Assembly: GCA_030248295.1 (NCBI GenBank)
Contig: JASANH010001668.1
Location: forward strand, 186,001-250,000
DNA from: Mesodorylaimus sp. YZB2_4
Taxonomy: Eukaryota > Nematoda > Enoplea > Dorylaimida > Dorylaimidae
Direction of reading: 5' to 3'
DNA: 64,000 bases
Under the pieces are notes generated by a model. It ran no database searches. It was not told the DNA's origin and saw nothing but the letters and a program-made list of their open reading frames with translations. Position 1 is the stretch's first letter. Each line of letters begins with the position of its first letter. The position numbers and the translations under genes were made by a program. Positions 16,409 to 30,129 of the stretch are shown here, piece by piece.

Positions 16409-19400
16409 ATGGACAAAGGCTCGGCGATAGCGGAGCAGAATAAAAGGTAAGGACGGACGTTAAAATTTTTAGCGGTTTGTGACGAACTGCTGTTCTGTTT
16501 AAAGGCCATCTCGTGGCTCGTCGAAGAGGAAGCGTACGGTCAGTAACGATTCTTCTGTTGGTAAAATTCCGATTGACACGACTGGGGCTGGTGAATCGGC
16601 GGGCAGATCCTTATCTTCTTCGTCGATACGTAAAGACAATTCCGTTACGCCTCCTCGAGCTAAACGTGCTCGTAAAAGTGTAATTAATCTGTTTGGTTCG
16701 CCTATTCAAGAAGAAAGTGACGATATATTTCCGCAAGAAACGGCTTCCGCTTCCAACGTGGACGAATCGGACGCAACCAAGGACACCACGTCGTCGAACG
16801 GCGATCGGGCGCGTGGTTTGACCGATTTAGTCGATTATTTTCCTTCGTTTCAATTAGGCCGACGTTTGACTCGATCTTTGGCGAGGTATATGTGTTAAAT
16901 CGAGTTTTACGATATTTTTTCAACCTCGACATGCGCTTTTAAATTTTCAGGCAATTGGGCGCGACTTCGTCGTCGCCATCGCCGAGTCCGCATTCGTTAT
17001 CGGCTAGTCAACAGCAGGAGCGTGTCGACGAAAGTGGGTCGAATCGACGAAGAAATTCGTTATCGCATTCGACCAAGTCTAGCACGGCATCGGCGTCCTC
17101 GTCGTCGTTGCCCTCTAGCGCCAATCAGTTGACAAATTCGTCGAATTCTGTTGCCAAGACGGGGTGCCATTTGAGCAGGAAGTAAGCACTTTATTTTCTG
17201 TTGTCACTAACGGTTATAAAATATTGCCTTCAGGACCCATCCATCGGTTGGGGCCACCAGCAATAGCGGCAGTAGTCGAAGTAGCGCCAAGGTTGGTACC
17301 AGCAGTGGTCATTCGGAGGAGACGAAGAAGACGACGGAGAATAATAACAGTACGAGTGTGACGATGGAACAAGATCACCCGCAAAGTATGGCCGCCAGCG
17401 GTGGGGGTAGCAAGAAGAGTGGTCGAGCGATGTCGTCGCAAGGTTCATCGACTATTCCCAAGCACAGCAGTATTGGGACCTACTCGCTATCGGGCGCCGT
17501 CAACACTTTGTAAGTGATGCTGATCAGTCGATCGATGTGGTCCATTTCAGACTGATTGATCGGCAGTTTCACGATTTCTAATTCACGGTTATCGGTATTT
17601 TAGGATCGATCTGGAACGTGATGGCGGGTCGTCGTCGAGCGACTCTATGGACGGCAGCAGTGGCATTGGTTCTTCTTCGGTTGGCGCAGGTGCGGGCGGG
17701 TCGAACGTTGGGGCCAGCGGTGGTGGTGGTCGATTGACTACGTTATTGGACGCGCGGAACTTGCCCATGCATATTTTCGGGGCTTTGGGTCCACGCATGC
17801 AAACTTTATTTAATCGTTGTCCATCGTCTCATGGTAAGTCTAGTCGAGTGGTCGGTCAGAGAGGCAGCTTCGGCGGGAATAACATTTTTGTTCTCTTTTT
17901 TTCCTAAGAATTTGCCTTGAAGGCCTTTTATGAAGTTCCGTTCGAGCGTTCATTCGGCTCGTGGCTTAGGCAGCCTAGCGTTTACTGAGGTGGATGTATA
18001 TTTTTCTAGGAAGCGGTGGCAATGGCGGATCGATGGGTGGCAGCGGCGGTGGTGGCAGTCGATTCGATTCATTAATACAAGGAATGCAAAAAGTGGACGA
18101 CCCATCGGCGCAATTGCAGTCGCTGATCGAATTATGCAACATATTGGTCATGAGCAACGAAGAAACGTTGGGTCCTAATTTTCCAGTCAAAGATACTATT
18201 CGATCGTTGATAAAGTTATTACAATCTGAACAGAGCTATGATATCGTAAGTGTTGATGCCTAGTGGCGGGGGCTACGGGATTAGCGGATGTCCATGTGTC
18301 CAATGACAATATCCCATGCCGCTCGTTTATGTAGCCGAGCTTGATGACGCTGAGAGACGGCTGATTTCCTGAGGAGTCCATCCCTAGGCGCCGGGATAAT
18401 GAGGCAGTATCACGAAGGCAATAATGGCTCGTTGGTTTCCTGTTGAGTCCTCGAGGGTTAAACATTCTTGACCAAAATGTACGGTGTTTCAGATGACGCA
18501 CGCTTGTCGCGCCTTGACTTATTTGATGGAAGCGGCTCCTCGAGTGACGCCCGCAGTCACGGACGCAGTGCCTTTATTGTTGGACAAGGTGAGTAGAAGA
18601 TTATGAACTGATCAGTTGACTCTGATGCAATGTTATTTCAGTTACAAAGGGTGGAATGCATCGATGTAGCCGAGCAAGCTTTGGCCGCGTTGGATTTGTT
18701 ATCGAGACGTCACGCTAAATGTATTCTCACGGCCGTAAGTTGAGACTGGTGCTGGATGAAATTTGATCCTTTATTTAGCTCGTTGTTTTTGGCTGTTTTT
18801 CAGGGCGGAATCGGCGCGTGTTTGCAATATATCGATTTCTTTTCGTTGGCTTCACAAAGATCGGCGTTGCAGATTGTGGCCAATTGTTGTTTGCATATGA
18901 GCAGCGAGGATTTCAAGTTTCTGGTCGACTCGTTGCCGGCCTTGACTCAACGTTTGAATGCGACGGTAGGCGAGGTGGGATAAAGGTGGAGATAGTGTAT
19001 TTGAAGTTTAGGTGCTTTTTAGGACAAGAAAACGGTGGAATTAGTGTGCGTCCTGTTCACGAGATTGGTCGAGAGCTATGTTCACGAACCGGACAAGATT
19101 AGGCGTCTGTGCGATTATGGATTGTTGGAGAATGTTCAGCAGATGGTCGTGGCATCGCCGCCCATTTTATCGTCGACAGTTTTGGTCGGAGTTATTCGAA
19201 TGATGCATACGTTGTGTCGTCAATGCAGCGAGCTGGCTGTACGATTACTCAGACTGAGTAAGATTGGGCTTCGGGGTGTTGGATGAGAGCAATGATGCTA
19301 TTTGAATTTTAGATGTTGTTGCGGCCTTGAGATTTCTATTGATGGGCACGGCGGACGCTGCGGCAGCCGCTGATGCTGAATTATTAGCGCGTACGCCTCA

Positions 19401-22400
19401 GGAGCTTTATGAATTGGTGCTACTGATAAGGTGATTATGAGGATTGAATATATGCGTCGTTCATAATTGAAATATATTTTTTGCAGCGAATTGTTGCCGT
19501 CATTACCGACTGATGGTCCGTTATTCGAGGTGGATAGTTGGTTGAAAACGTGGTATTACTATTATTATCAAGGAGGTCGGTGTGTATTCAATCCTTTCGC
19601 GGGGAATTCATCGCACACGGCGGCCATCGGCGGTGGTGACGCGGATGGGGCGGCATCCGAGCAAGCGTTCTGGACTTGGAAAGACGAGCGTGGTTTGTGG
19701 CGACCATTCGCGCAAATGGATAACCAAATTTTGGAGGTAGGAAGTGTAGTTAGGCTGTTTGTGGAACGATGCGACCGTGTGTCGTGAATTCAGGCTGCGT
19801 ATCGGGCGAGAGCTGAAGAACATACAATGAACACATTCGGTCAGCAATACACGTTCGATTTGGTCAATATGATTCAAATAAACGAGGAGACTGGAGATTC
19901 GAGACCGATTCAAAGAAAAATTGCCAGTCCGTTCGGTGGTTCGAGTATGTTGCGATTTGTGACTGTCCATGGGTTTGTATAAAGTTCGGGACGTTTTCTA
20001 GGATCGTCGTCATCGAAAGCTGTGATGTCGACTGTTGATCCGCGTTTAGAATTGAGTCGGACGGAACCGAAATTGCACGAGGAGATGGTTCGATGTTTGT
20101 TGCCCGTCTTGTACGATATTTATACTTCGGTGGTAAGAGAGGCTGGCCGTGTCGGAGTGTGAGGGAAGTAATGCATGGGAGTACGTTGCAGGGCGGACCA
20201 GCTGTTCGACACGAATGCCTGCGGGCTATGTTGCGGATGATTTATCACAGCGATGGCGAAATGCTGCTGAGGGAAGCGTTGAAAAAAGATGCTGTTTCCA
20301 GGTAAGCTTATAATAAAGGAAAATGTGGAATGAAACGCAACTATTGGGGGGGAGCAATGGAGGATCTTTGATTTTGATACGAAAAGCGTGAGTTTGCTTT
20401 TCTCTGACGTGAGAAAGAACGGAAAAGCAACGGCGATATGCGAAGGTGATTTCTGAAATGGGTTGTGACCCATTCGAAAATCGAATGATATCTGAAACTG
20501 AGTCAGTAAAGCGAGGGCTTTTTCGATTTTGTTGTTATTTGCCTCAAGAATCAGACAATTTTACAAATAATTTTTGCCCTTGGCTTACGTCTGAAACATT
20601 TTTTCACCCGGTTGAGTTGAAAGATTTTTTGCATTGCGTAGCACAGTGGAAGGTAAAATTTTATGCACTCTGTTCTGTGACCACTATCCCCTATGGTCTT
20701 TATTCGCTATTTTGCTAAATTTCGGGTTCTGCTGAATCTGTTCGTGAAAAGTGCTTTTTGAAGTTACTGCGATTTTCGAATCATAAGCTGCTGGACACTA
20801 ACTCGGGGCTTATAACGTTAAGAGGCTGGGAAAGTCATGAAGTCCTAGAAGTACCGGGGAAAATGGGAATTTTGGAGTCAAAATCATGAAAAACTGGGAG
20901 GTTGCATTTAGAGGCTTCAAATTTCGAATCACTCTCCTTTTCTATGTCCCTGTGGGAATTAGGATAACGATAGATTCGGCTTTGCAATCACTTATCTGGA
21001 TGAGCGATAACACGATTTACTTGAAACGTTCGTTCGGGATCCAGATCCGGATAAAAAATGGTCGGGATTGAATGTTGTGGGGATGTGGGAGAAAGGGAAT
21101 GGGTAGATAATGTTCCAGAAGGGAAGCTGGAGAAAATTTGACGAATAATTTAGCTGATAAAGAGCATGGAGCGATTTATATGCTAAATGGTGGCTTCTTC
21201 TCCGGTTTTTTGCTTGCCTGATTTTGAATGCAATGAATGATAAATACAGCACTTAAAATTGTCCAAGGAAATTTAGATTCTGGCTCTATACTTGCTGGCT
21301 ACTCAGGGTGGGGTGCAAGTATGAGCAGGGGGCAAACCCCCCTGTTTGGCCAGCCAGGATACAGATTGTTTAGATATAGTGATTGGGGTTTGTCCTGCCC
21401 TAACACTAGTCGATTCAGGGTAAAGGGGGAGATTTTTGTTGGTGAAACAGATCTAAGAAGGGAACTACCCGAGGTGCGGAAGTCTGAGTCTCTTTATGCC
21501 CCTTATGCCCCTATGGGTCAAGTATGGGCAAGGCCGGCTGGGTAAGAGGGGGGAGGAGATAGAGATCAGATCAGATCGCCTAAGCCTGATCTGATTGCGA
21601 GTTAGATAGGTCAGGCCAGGTCAGGTTTGGGTTGAGTCGTGTGAGTTGTATGACTGTTCACACACAGCACTGTAGGAAGGGCTCGATGTCCTGGCCGGCC
21701 CAACGGGGGGGTTACCCCTCTACCCCCCTCCCCCTACCCTTGCCCATACTTGCTATAGACCCTGGCTGTGGTTTGAATACTGGCCAAGTGAATGGTACTG
21801 TGTGGCTGGGTTTTATGAGTGCTTGTCACAGTGGGTCATTTCAAAGTCTCGAAGTCACCGTGGGCTGGGTTTTTTAGATGTGAAGTGCCATCTTGTTGAA
21901 TATTGACTTCGCACACGATTGTTTTTTTTAGTCTGCTCGCTGGAATGTTGAACTCGAACGATTTGAAGATGGTGGTGCCGGCCTTGCAGCTGTGCACAGT
22001 GCTGATGGAGAAGTTGCCGGACGTGTTTCACGTGCATTTTCGTCGGGAAGGTGTGACTCATCAGTTGCGACGATTGGCCAATGGTACGATCCAGTTCATG
22101 TCCACTCCGACGACGTCGCATATGAGCACGGGGGGATCGGGGTCGTCGTTGGATGGGTTCTTATCCAACACTAATTCGTCGTCGTCACTGGGATTCGGGG
22201 GTTCTGGGCATTCGTCGAACAATTCCTCCTCGGTAATGCCGCCAAATTTTATGGATCGAGCCGGAGTACAAGACGGTGATGGTGTTGGGTTGAATGCTAT
22301 CAATTCGGTGGATCAGTTTTTCACGGCCATGAGTGGATTGCCATTGCTTCGTCACCATCATCAGAATCGTCACGTGCATCATCGACAACAAGGTTTCGAA

Positions 22401-25400
22401 TCGGCCATGGATCAGCAGCGATCGACGTTGGGCGAGAGTGGTGGGCGACACGGTGGCGGTGGTGGCGGGCCGTCGAGCAATGATCTTCTGTCGGAGAGTA
22501 TCTCTACTTTGTCCTGCTTACCACCACCGCTATCGCCAGCCGGTACATCGACCTCTTCGGGAGCGAGTGGTGGCGCCGTGCCGAAGCGCGTTCACCACAA
22601 TCACCACCACGGTGCGTCCTCGTCATCGGTCAATGCCGCCAGTGGTGCCAGCGGCAAATCGTCGACGAGTAGCCATGCGAAATTTCGACGAGCCGCTGCT
22701 TCAACGGGCGGCAAACAATCGTCGTCGAGCAGCAATAGTCGAAGTGTGGGAACGAGGTCGGCTCGTGTGAGAACTAGTTCCAACGAAGGTAGGTCTGGGT
22801 GTACTTATGGTTTGGGGAGATCTAACAGGGCTCTCTGCTCAGCATCGTCACAAGCTTCGTCGGCCAATGAGCCAAATCAGGCGGGCACGGCGTCGAGTGG
22901 TGCGTCTGGTTTCTTTCAAAGTTTACCCTTTCCGAAATGGGGTCGTGGTGGCGGGGTCAGTTCGTCGACCAGTTCGACGGGTGGCAGTGGTCTGTTGAGA
23001 CAAGTGAGCGCCCCGAGTTCCAAGTCGATTGTGCAGCAGCATTTACGTCAGAAACAGTTGATGCAACAGAACTCGTCGTCCGGAGATCACATGGTATGTT
23101 GGGGTGCTAGCCAGACGCCGTGGGGTGTCACCTCTGACCTAGCACTTTAATGCGTACACAAATGTAGAGGATGGGCATAGAACAGGTGGGAATATCTTGC
23201 GTGGTCGTGGTCAAAATTTCAAAAACATTGGTTCTGAAGCTATTGCAATGACAACTTGATTCTTACTTTTAACGGCGGCCCGAATTGGTAGTGTCAGATT
23301 AAGCGAATGGTTTAAAGTTCAATCTTGTTCTATTCTAATGTCTTATTCGTTTTGTTGTGGACTTGGGCTAGCGTTCGTTCGGGATTGCCCCTCCCGAACC
23401 TGATCCCGAAAAAAAGTGGTCGGGATTGAATGTAGTGGAGATGTGTGAAGAAGGGGAAGGGGAGAGGAAGGGGTCGGGAAGAGAGTTTTCCACAAGGGTA
23501 AGCTGGAAGTGAATATGAACACTATGAATCCCGATCCCGGCCGGGATTGAGCGAGTCCCGATCCTGATCCCGGACGAACGCTACCAGTGAAAACCAAAAA
23601 CCGAAAACCCAAAAAAAGTGCGATTAATTATTTTTACTCGGAATTATGATTATTTTTATGATGTGATTACTCCTGGGCGGTCACCAGCATTGGCGGGGCA
23701 CATGAGCACATTTGATGAGTTTTTGCACAAAAACAAGAAAAGCGTTGTATAACCCTGGCTGCTGACCACACAACTTGTTCCAGTTAGTTCTGTGACCATC
23801 CACATTTCTATGTGCATTAGAGTGCGAAGTGGGCGGGGAGAATTGGTGAGGTAAGGAGTAGCCTATGCATTGTTGGTGTTTCAGCATGGCTTGTCTTCGT
23901 CGTCGGCCACAACTACGAGCAGTGCGAACAGTCCATCGTTGAACGCGGAGAAGTGCGTCAACTGGGTTCGCCAGCAAGCCAAAGCCTTGATTACTCAATA
24001 TTTCTTGGACGAAGCTGGCAGCGACGGCGGCGACGTCATTTCGTCGGCGGCCCAACACGCGGCTAGCGTTTTGGAACGTTTGACCATTCTAGCCGGATGT
24101 TTGAAGGATGGAAAAGTGGATGCTATCGACGACTTGGCCGCCATCTTGTCATCGCCGACCAATGTCAGTTGTTTCGAATTATTGCAGAGCGGATTGATCG
24201 GCGCCTTGACTGAATTCCTCGCTGGTGGCGACGGGCTGGTGGCCGAACAGCGTTTGCGCGCTTTTTGCAAATCCTTTTTTGGAGTACAGGTAAGATTCGG
24301 ATATACCCACAGCTGGCAGGCACGGGTTTGGCTACCCAATTTGTGGCGAGAGTGCACAGCCGTCATGTTTGCTTTTCAGTGTCGGAAGGACGCGGACGAG
24401 GACGTGTACATAGTGCACGTGGAGTATCCTCGGGAAGGAAAGGATGGGGACGAGGAATGGATTCACCCCGCTCGTTTGCTGTTATCCAAATTGAACGTGT
24501 GCGTGAGTCAATTGGAACAATTTCCGGTGAAAGTTCACGATTTGGCGGGAGCGGCTTCGGCCGCTGGTGGTCTGGTTGGGTTCGGAGGAGGCGGCGGACA
24601 TGGTGGCATGTCAGTCATGGGCGGATCGGGTAGTGGCGGGCCGTTCGGATTGATTGGACATTTGAGTGGTATGGCTGGTGGTCCGGCCTCGTTACGTGGA
24701 CTTAGCGCATTGCGGTTCTTGCATAGTCAACAAATTAAGGTAAGTTGTGAGCTGTGTTTCGAGAGTGCGGAAGGTGGAATGTGTTCGTTGCAGTGCCATT
24801 TGCAACGCCATCCGGAAGAGAAACGATTGAAACAGTGGCGCCGCGGGCCCATCAAAATCGACCCACTGGCTCAAGTTGTGACCATCGAAAAGTATTTACT
24901 GACGAAAGGATTCGGTCGTCGATGCAACGTGAGTGGGCAAAGTATTTAGAAATAGTCCATCCGAAGATTGAAATTCTTGGATTTTTAGAGTACGAATGAA
25001 GAAATGAGCGGCGACGATGACGAATCGACCGACGAGGACGAGGACGACGATGAGGAGAATCCGGCCATGTTCCTGAGCGAATTGTCGGACGGGTCGCATA
25101 GACTGCAGATATTGATCAACGACAAGGTATTGCCCTACGACATGACCGTCTATCAGGCAGTTAGACAGTACGGATTGCGAGCAGCTGCTTCGGACCCTGG
25201 TCTGGGTAGCCACGGCGGCAGTGCTAGTTTCACGAGTGAATGGATCGGCCCCGAAGTGTGGATACACACTCACTTATTGACGTAAGTGCCCATAGATGTG
25301 CAGGAGACGCGGGGGGACTGCGAGTGTGTATTTTCAGATATCGATTAGCCCCGGAAGCGGTGAATAAGCAACAGTCTACCTCGACATCGACGGGTGGTCA

Positions 25401-28400
25401 AGAAACGGGCACCGCGTCCGCTGCTCAAAAGTCTCACGCGAGCGGACGATCGAAATCGGGTAGTAAAGGTGACAAGTCGTCGCCAACGACGTCCGCTAGC
25501 GGCGACGGGTCGTCGAGTAAATCGTCGAATGATTTCTGCGAATTGAAGGAGCCGATTAATGCTTTGATACCCTATTTGACGCTGCGCCTGCCCACTGGTT
25601 TGGCCACCTCGGATACTATTTCGGCTAACCAACACCATTCATCGACGTCGAGTTCGCAATTGATGTTGCACGATCCGTCGTTCGAATGCATCAATCTTAT
25701 TCGCATATTGTTCGGTATTAGCCGTTATTGGTGGGTGTTGTACAAGGTGAGCACAGTAGCCAGTCAGGACTAGGGGCGGGTGCGAATTGTTGGTTCCGTT
25801 TCAGGAAACCGTCGTTTCCAACTTCCACTCTCTGATTCCATTGACCGAATTTCATAATACCAAGTTGGCGGCCAAGGTGGGTCGTCAGTTGCAGGATCCT
25901 CTGACGGTCGTGGCGGGACAGCTGCCCGGTTGGATCGAACAGTTGACCAACGTGTGCGCCTTTCTATTCCCGTTCGAAGTACGTTTGGCCGTGTTCCACG
26001 TGGTAGCATTGGATCGGGATCGAGCCTTGCAACGCCTTCTGGATTCGTCCGGCGAAAGTGGAGGCGGCGGTGGTGGCTCGGAGCGAATCACGCCCAGACT
26101 GGAACGGAGGAAGGTAAGGGGATGGTTGGGATGTAGTTGGGTGGAGTGGTGATTGAGTTTCCTCCTCTACCAGGTGCTGGTTAGTCGCGAGGATTTGTTG
26201 AAACAAGCCGAGACAGTGTTGAGTACGATGGAAGGATCGCGGGCCGTTTTGGAGATTCAGTACGAGAACGAAGTTGGCACTGGTCTGGGCCCGACCTTGG
26301 AATTCTACGCATTGGTTTCTCGTCATTTCCAACGGGCCGATTTGCAGTTGTGGCGCGGATTGAGCGAGGAGAGTCACATTGCTAAATCGCCTAGCGAGAA
26401 ACGGGAGAGCAAGGATATTTTGGTGAAAGTGGCAGGCAGTGGTGGTTTGTGCCCGTTGCCGTTAAGCCGTCATGTCAAAACGAGCACGTTGGATAAAATA
26501 TTGGCTAAATTTCGATTATTGGGAAAATTTTTAGGACGATCCTTGTTGGATGGACGAATTGTAAGTTTTAGAGGTGATTATTTTGATTTTTTTGAAATAA
26601 AATTAGCGTTACGCGTTTCAGCTGGATCTACCGTTGAGTATGGTATTCTATAAATGGTTGCTCAAGGAAGAGCAGACGTTATCGTGGGCTGATTTGGCCG
26701 ATCTGGATCCAACGTTGCATCGAAGCGTCCAATATTTGCAAAGGCAGCAGCTGAAATCAGAGAGTATGGGCGATTTGTCGCAACAGGACGAAGCGAGGAA
26801 AGCAGTAGAGGCTATGGAATTGGACTTCACGGTTCCTGGTTATCCGACGTTGGAACTTATGAAAAATGGCAAAGACAAATTGGTGACCTTGGATAATTTG
26901 GAGCAATATTTGGAGGTGAGTCACCGGAATAGGACGGGGTCGTACTGCGTCTCAATTCTGAACCTTGGGTTGATACTGACGAGTGAGGGTCCGCCCTCGT
27001 CTGAGTTTATCCACGGAGCTTAGGTCGAAAGTTGCTATCATTTTTATGGTCGTTGTTGATGGTGCAGTACATATGACCTGGGAGGACACTCGAAGGAATC
27101 TCCTTGCCATATTTCTGATATGTGGGGTTTGCGAGTCAACTGATAAATGTGTTTAATTTCAGCTGCTTCTGCATTGGTTGTTGAAAGCTGGTGTGTGTCG
27201 ACAAATGGAGGCTGTACGAGATTGTTTTAACGCCTTGATCCCGCTCAAGCATTTACGATTATTCTTCCCGGAAGAAGTAAGTCGGTGCTCGTTGAGTCAA
27301 GATAGGGATTATGTATTCTTTGTTATTGTAGTTGGACCAACTGTTTTGCGGAGCCCGTTCGGAGCCGGAGGCGTGGGAGGCGCCCGCTTTATTGCAGTCG
27401 TTGCGACCAGATCACGGGTACAACCACGACTCGCCGCCCGTGCGCTGGCTGGTTGACATTTTGGCCAATCGATTCGATGACGAACGACGAAGGCAGTTTA
27501 TTCAATTCATTACTGGCTCGCCGAGGCTGCCGGTTGGAGGTGAGTGCGTTCTTGTCATAGGCACGGTGAGGGATCGATAACTGGCTGGAGGGTGGGTGAA
27601 ATTGGTTTCGTGCACATAATGGTTGCAGCCTGCAGGGTTTTTAAAACTGTTATTTGATTGGCGGGAGAAGATGGGGTCCGAGTGCACCATAATCTAATCA
27701 GAGGATGACCGTAGAACTCGTGTTCGAAGTTCAGCTAGACGTAATGCATGGGCAAGGTCCGGCTGTTAAGGGGGTGGGGGATTTGCAGATATTTGAGTTT
27801 CGAACTTTAAATTTAAATATGGGGGGATTTTCTGTAGCTAGCTTTTTAAAACGAAACTGTGATAGCGATTACCGATTTCCGATTTCTTTTGCTTATGAAT
27901 CTTTAACGTTTGAGCTGGGTGGGGGTGGGGTAATGCCTCTTGATCGAACCCAGGGGTCCCCACGTTTTTACCCCCTCCTCTCGCAAGGCACATATCTCAT
28001 GTGAAAACTTGAAAAATCTGGAGTGTCGTCTGTCAATCGATAATTTTCAACGTGGAGTGCGGTCTGTGCTTCAGTGCGACTAGTGTTGGCATTGGCACAG
28101 GTTCGAGTAGCTTTGAGAAAAGTAGGTGATAGTGGGCTTGGAAAATCGATGCACGATAGCTGGCAAACGACCTAGTGCACGGAGGCGCGGCTGGAATCAT
28201 CTATCAGGGCAACGTTTCAGTGACAAGCAGTAGGTCGAGGGCTTGTTGCTGCTCTTGGTTTTTGATATGGTTTAGCTTAACCAGGCACTTTTTCCAGGAA
28301 TAAAAACCCGGCATTTACATAAGGACAAGACCAACATATGCTCGCTGACTTGTGTGATCAGTAGGCGGGGAGCTGATGAGTACTGGTTGCCCGCTTTCCT

Positions 28401-29094
28401 CTAATCGTAGCCTCGTCACGGTCACATCTTCTGTAGGTTTGTTAAAGCAAAGGAGAAAATCGCTTTTGAGAGGATTTTTAAAATTTAAATGGTGAGAAAT
28501 ACTTTAGAACGGAATAAAGGCCTCTTGTTTTTGCTTAAAAAATGAATAACGGCCTGTGATTCAGTCCTTTTTTCTGAGTCCATCATTCTCTTTACCATTT
28601 GGCAGTCAATATTTTACAAGCATTCACATAGATAATATGCACAACAAAGCAGCAGTGGAAAGTTGTTGTGACGAAAGAAAAGGTACATGGAAGCTAATCG
28701 TGCCTAAAGCCTTCGATGTTACCAAAATAGTTAAACTTTAGTGTTTTCGACAATTGAACACAGCTTTTCCAACCGGAAAGTCTGCTAGTCCTAAAATACG
28801 ACTTGTTGACGCAGTGCAGGAGGAAGTCTCGGTGGCATTGGGGCTAGTGCGCGACATGTCTTACTTGCTTTGACTTGTCATTCTTGTTTTGCAGGCTTGA
28901 AGAACCTGAACCCACCTCTGACGGTGGTGCGCAAGACGGACGCATCACACAGCGGCAATCCGGACGCCCATTTGCCGTCGGTTATGACGTGTGTGAATTA
29001 CTTGAAATTACCCGAGTATAGCAGTCGGGAAGTGATGGAACAACGTTTGCTGACTGCCATCACGCATGGTCGTTATTCTTTCCATTTGTCCTAA
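16409..29094 (+). CDS. TRIP12: TRIP12-type HECT-domain E3 ubiquitin-protein ligase
   Basis: A large HECT E3 ligase; in other animals TRIP12 acts in ubiquitin-fusion degradation and chromatin/DNA-damage control. Exons: 16409-16446, 16505-16885, 16951-17181, 17234-17509, 17604-17833, 18010-18245, 18493-18588, 18642-18734, 18804-18965, 19023-19257, 19313-19430, 19487-19736, 19794-19944, 20002-20132, 20192-20301, 21932-22788, 22843-23093, 23885-24289, 24380-24739, 24794-24928, 24989-25281, 25338-25746, 25805-26113, 26174-26560, 26622-26915, 27163-27276, 27332-27539, 28895-29094. All junctions are in frame: 6960 nt, 2319 aa (human is about 1990). Order: Ser-rich basic N-terminus, [14 protein letters not shown] element, ARM-like repeats (about 385-700), WWE domain (about 720-800), long Ser/Gly/His-rich linker, and a HECT domain (about 1920-2319) with [20 protein letters not shown]. 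The catalytic Cys of [13 protein letters not shown] is at 28990-28992, 33 residues from the end as in the human protein. The ATG follows an in-frame TGA at 16337. Confidence 0.96.
20302..21931. other. TRIP12 intron 15 (1.63 kb), repeat-bearing
   Basis: The largest TRIP12 intron. It holds a copy of the CGTTCGTTCGGG MITE (about 21025) and G/C-homopolymer-rich DNA around 21320-21760. The words CAAGTATGGGCAAGG (about 21518) and CCTTGCCCATACTTG (about 21738) form an inverted pair; the latter also occurs near position 67. No exon is visible. Confidence 0.6.
21025..21170 (+). mobile_element. MITE fragment, CGTTCGTTCGGG family (copy b)
   Basis: CGTTCGTTCGGGAT is followed by ATAAAAAATGGTCGGGATTG, AATGTTGTGGGGATGTG and a purine-rich tract. 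The order matches the copies at 4252 and 23369. The right terminus is not clear. Confidence 0.6.
23369..23583 (+). mobile_element. Complete mariner-type MITE, TAGCGTTCGTTCGGGAT family (copy c)
   Basis: A 215-bp element in TRIP12 intron 17. The left end TAGCGTTCGTTCGGGAT and the right end ATCCCGGACGAACGCTA are inverted repeats with one mismatch. Both ends finish at TA, which fits a TA target duplication of the Tc1/mariner group. It encodes nothing. It is the most complete of three copies in the window. Confidence 0.72.
27540..28894. other. TRIP12 intron 27 (1.36 kb)
   Basis: Separates the HECT exon ending at LPVG from the last exon, which carries the catalytic Cys. No second gene, RNA or clear repeat is visible. 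Confidence 0.65.
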
Positions 29095-29595
29095 TGCACT
29101 GGCTGAGGTGAGAGGGGCATTGCTTTATGGAGTGTGTCTGTGTACATCTCGAATCAGAGGTACATATTTTTTGGAAGATACGAGCTAGTGGACCGTGCAT
29201 TAATGGTGTTCTTTGTCTGTAGCGCTCGTCTCGCTTTTTCTCCATTTCTTCGACAGATTGGAAGCTTTTGTGTAATTGGGAGCATATTATGTAAAGGGGT
29301 GATTGAAATGTGTGAGGTAGTGCAGTGAACTGTGTCATTTACTTACTAGTGAAGCAGTGCTTGTGGAAATGGGGTTAGAGATGGTGTAGGGCGTGTACAG
29401 GATAGAAATGACGTGGAGATTGATAAGCTGTAATAATTGCTTTCGATGTCTTGTTGAGTAAAAGAGGGTTGAATTAAGAGTCCAGGCCGGGGTATGACTT
29501 CAGGACACGGCATGGTATCACAGATAATAGTACACAGTGCATGGTACTGATAAGGTGAGCACACCATGACCAATGAGGTGATCACAAGTGATGGT

Positions 29596-30129
29596 TCAGA
29601 CGTATCTGTCCCGTTGCCACTCTTTCCATTGGTTGATGGCCCTTATGTGCCGATAGCATTTGAGTATCTTGACGAAGAAGAGGCCGTTGACGAACATGCT
29701 GGCCACGCACAGGGCCAGCAGCACTGCGAAGTAGGTGACTGCGCGGTGGTGCTGGGCTTGGTTGGTGGAGCGTGCCCGCACGAGCACGCTCATGGCACCC
29801 AGGGCGTAGATGATGGCCGCCGCCACCAGGCACACCAAGCAGATGACTTGCCAGACCAGGTGCGGCAGTAGGAAATTGTGTCTGTTCTTGAGGACACCGA
29901 ACACCATGGCGGCGATGACGAGCAGTCCGAGAGGCACGAGGATGCCAGTGGTCACCAGGTCACCACCCCAGTCGGACACGTAGGGCAGATGGTGTCGGAA
30001 GTTGGAGTACATGACCAGGGCACTGATCAGGCACAGAATAAGGCATATCGATTCGATGGCAGCCACGATCAATGCGCACGTGGTGATGCTCAGTCCGCAA
30101 CATTTGGGCGTGGATTTGAGTTCAGCCAT
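29596..30129 (-). CDS. Four-transmembrane LAPTM4-like membrane protein
   Basis: A 177-aa single-exon frame on the opposite strand to TRIP12. A short Cys-bearing N-terminus (MAELKSTPKCCGL) is followed by four hydrophobic segments at about residues 17-40, 60-80, 90-112 and 125-150. A basic tail contains KCYRHI. Segment spacing, the CC pair and the K-C-Y-R ending resemble lysosome-associated LAPTM4 proteins and the related nematode four-span families (DUF7027-like). If so, it would sit in endosomal or lysosomal membranes. The frame is open further upstream (to 30321) with another ATG, but the chosen ATG gives the usual short N-terminus. The family is inferred from topology and a few motifs, so tetraspan proteins of another type remain possible. 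Confidence 0.62.
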   Translation of the reverse strand: MAELKSTPKCCGLSITTCALIVAAIESICLILCLISALVMYSNFRHHLPYVSDWGGDLVTTGILVPLGLLVIAAMVFGVLKNRHNFLLPHLVWQVICLVCLVAAAIIYALGAMSVLVRARSTNQAQHHRAVTYFAVLLALCVASMFVNGLFFVKILKCYRHIRAINQWKEWQRDRYV

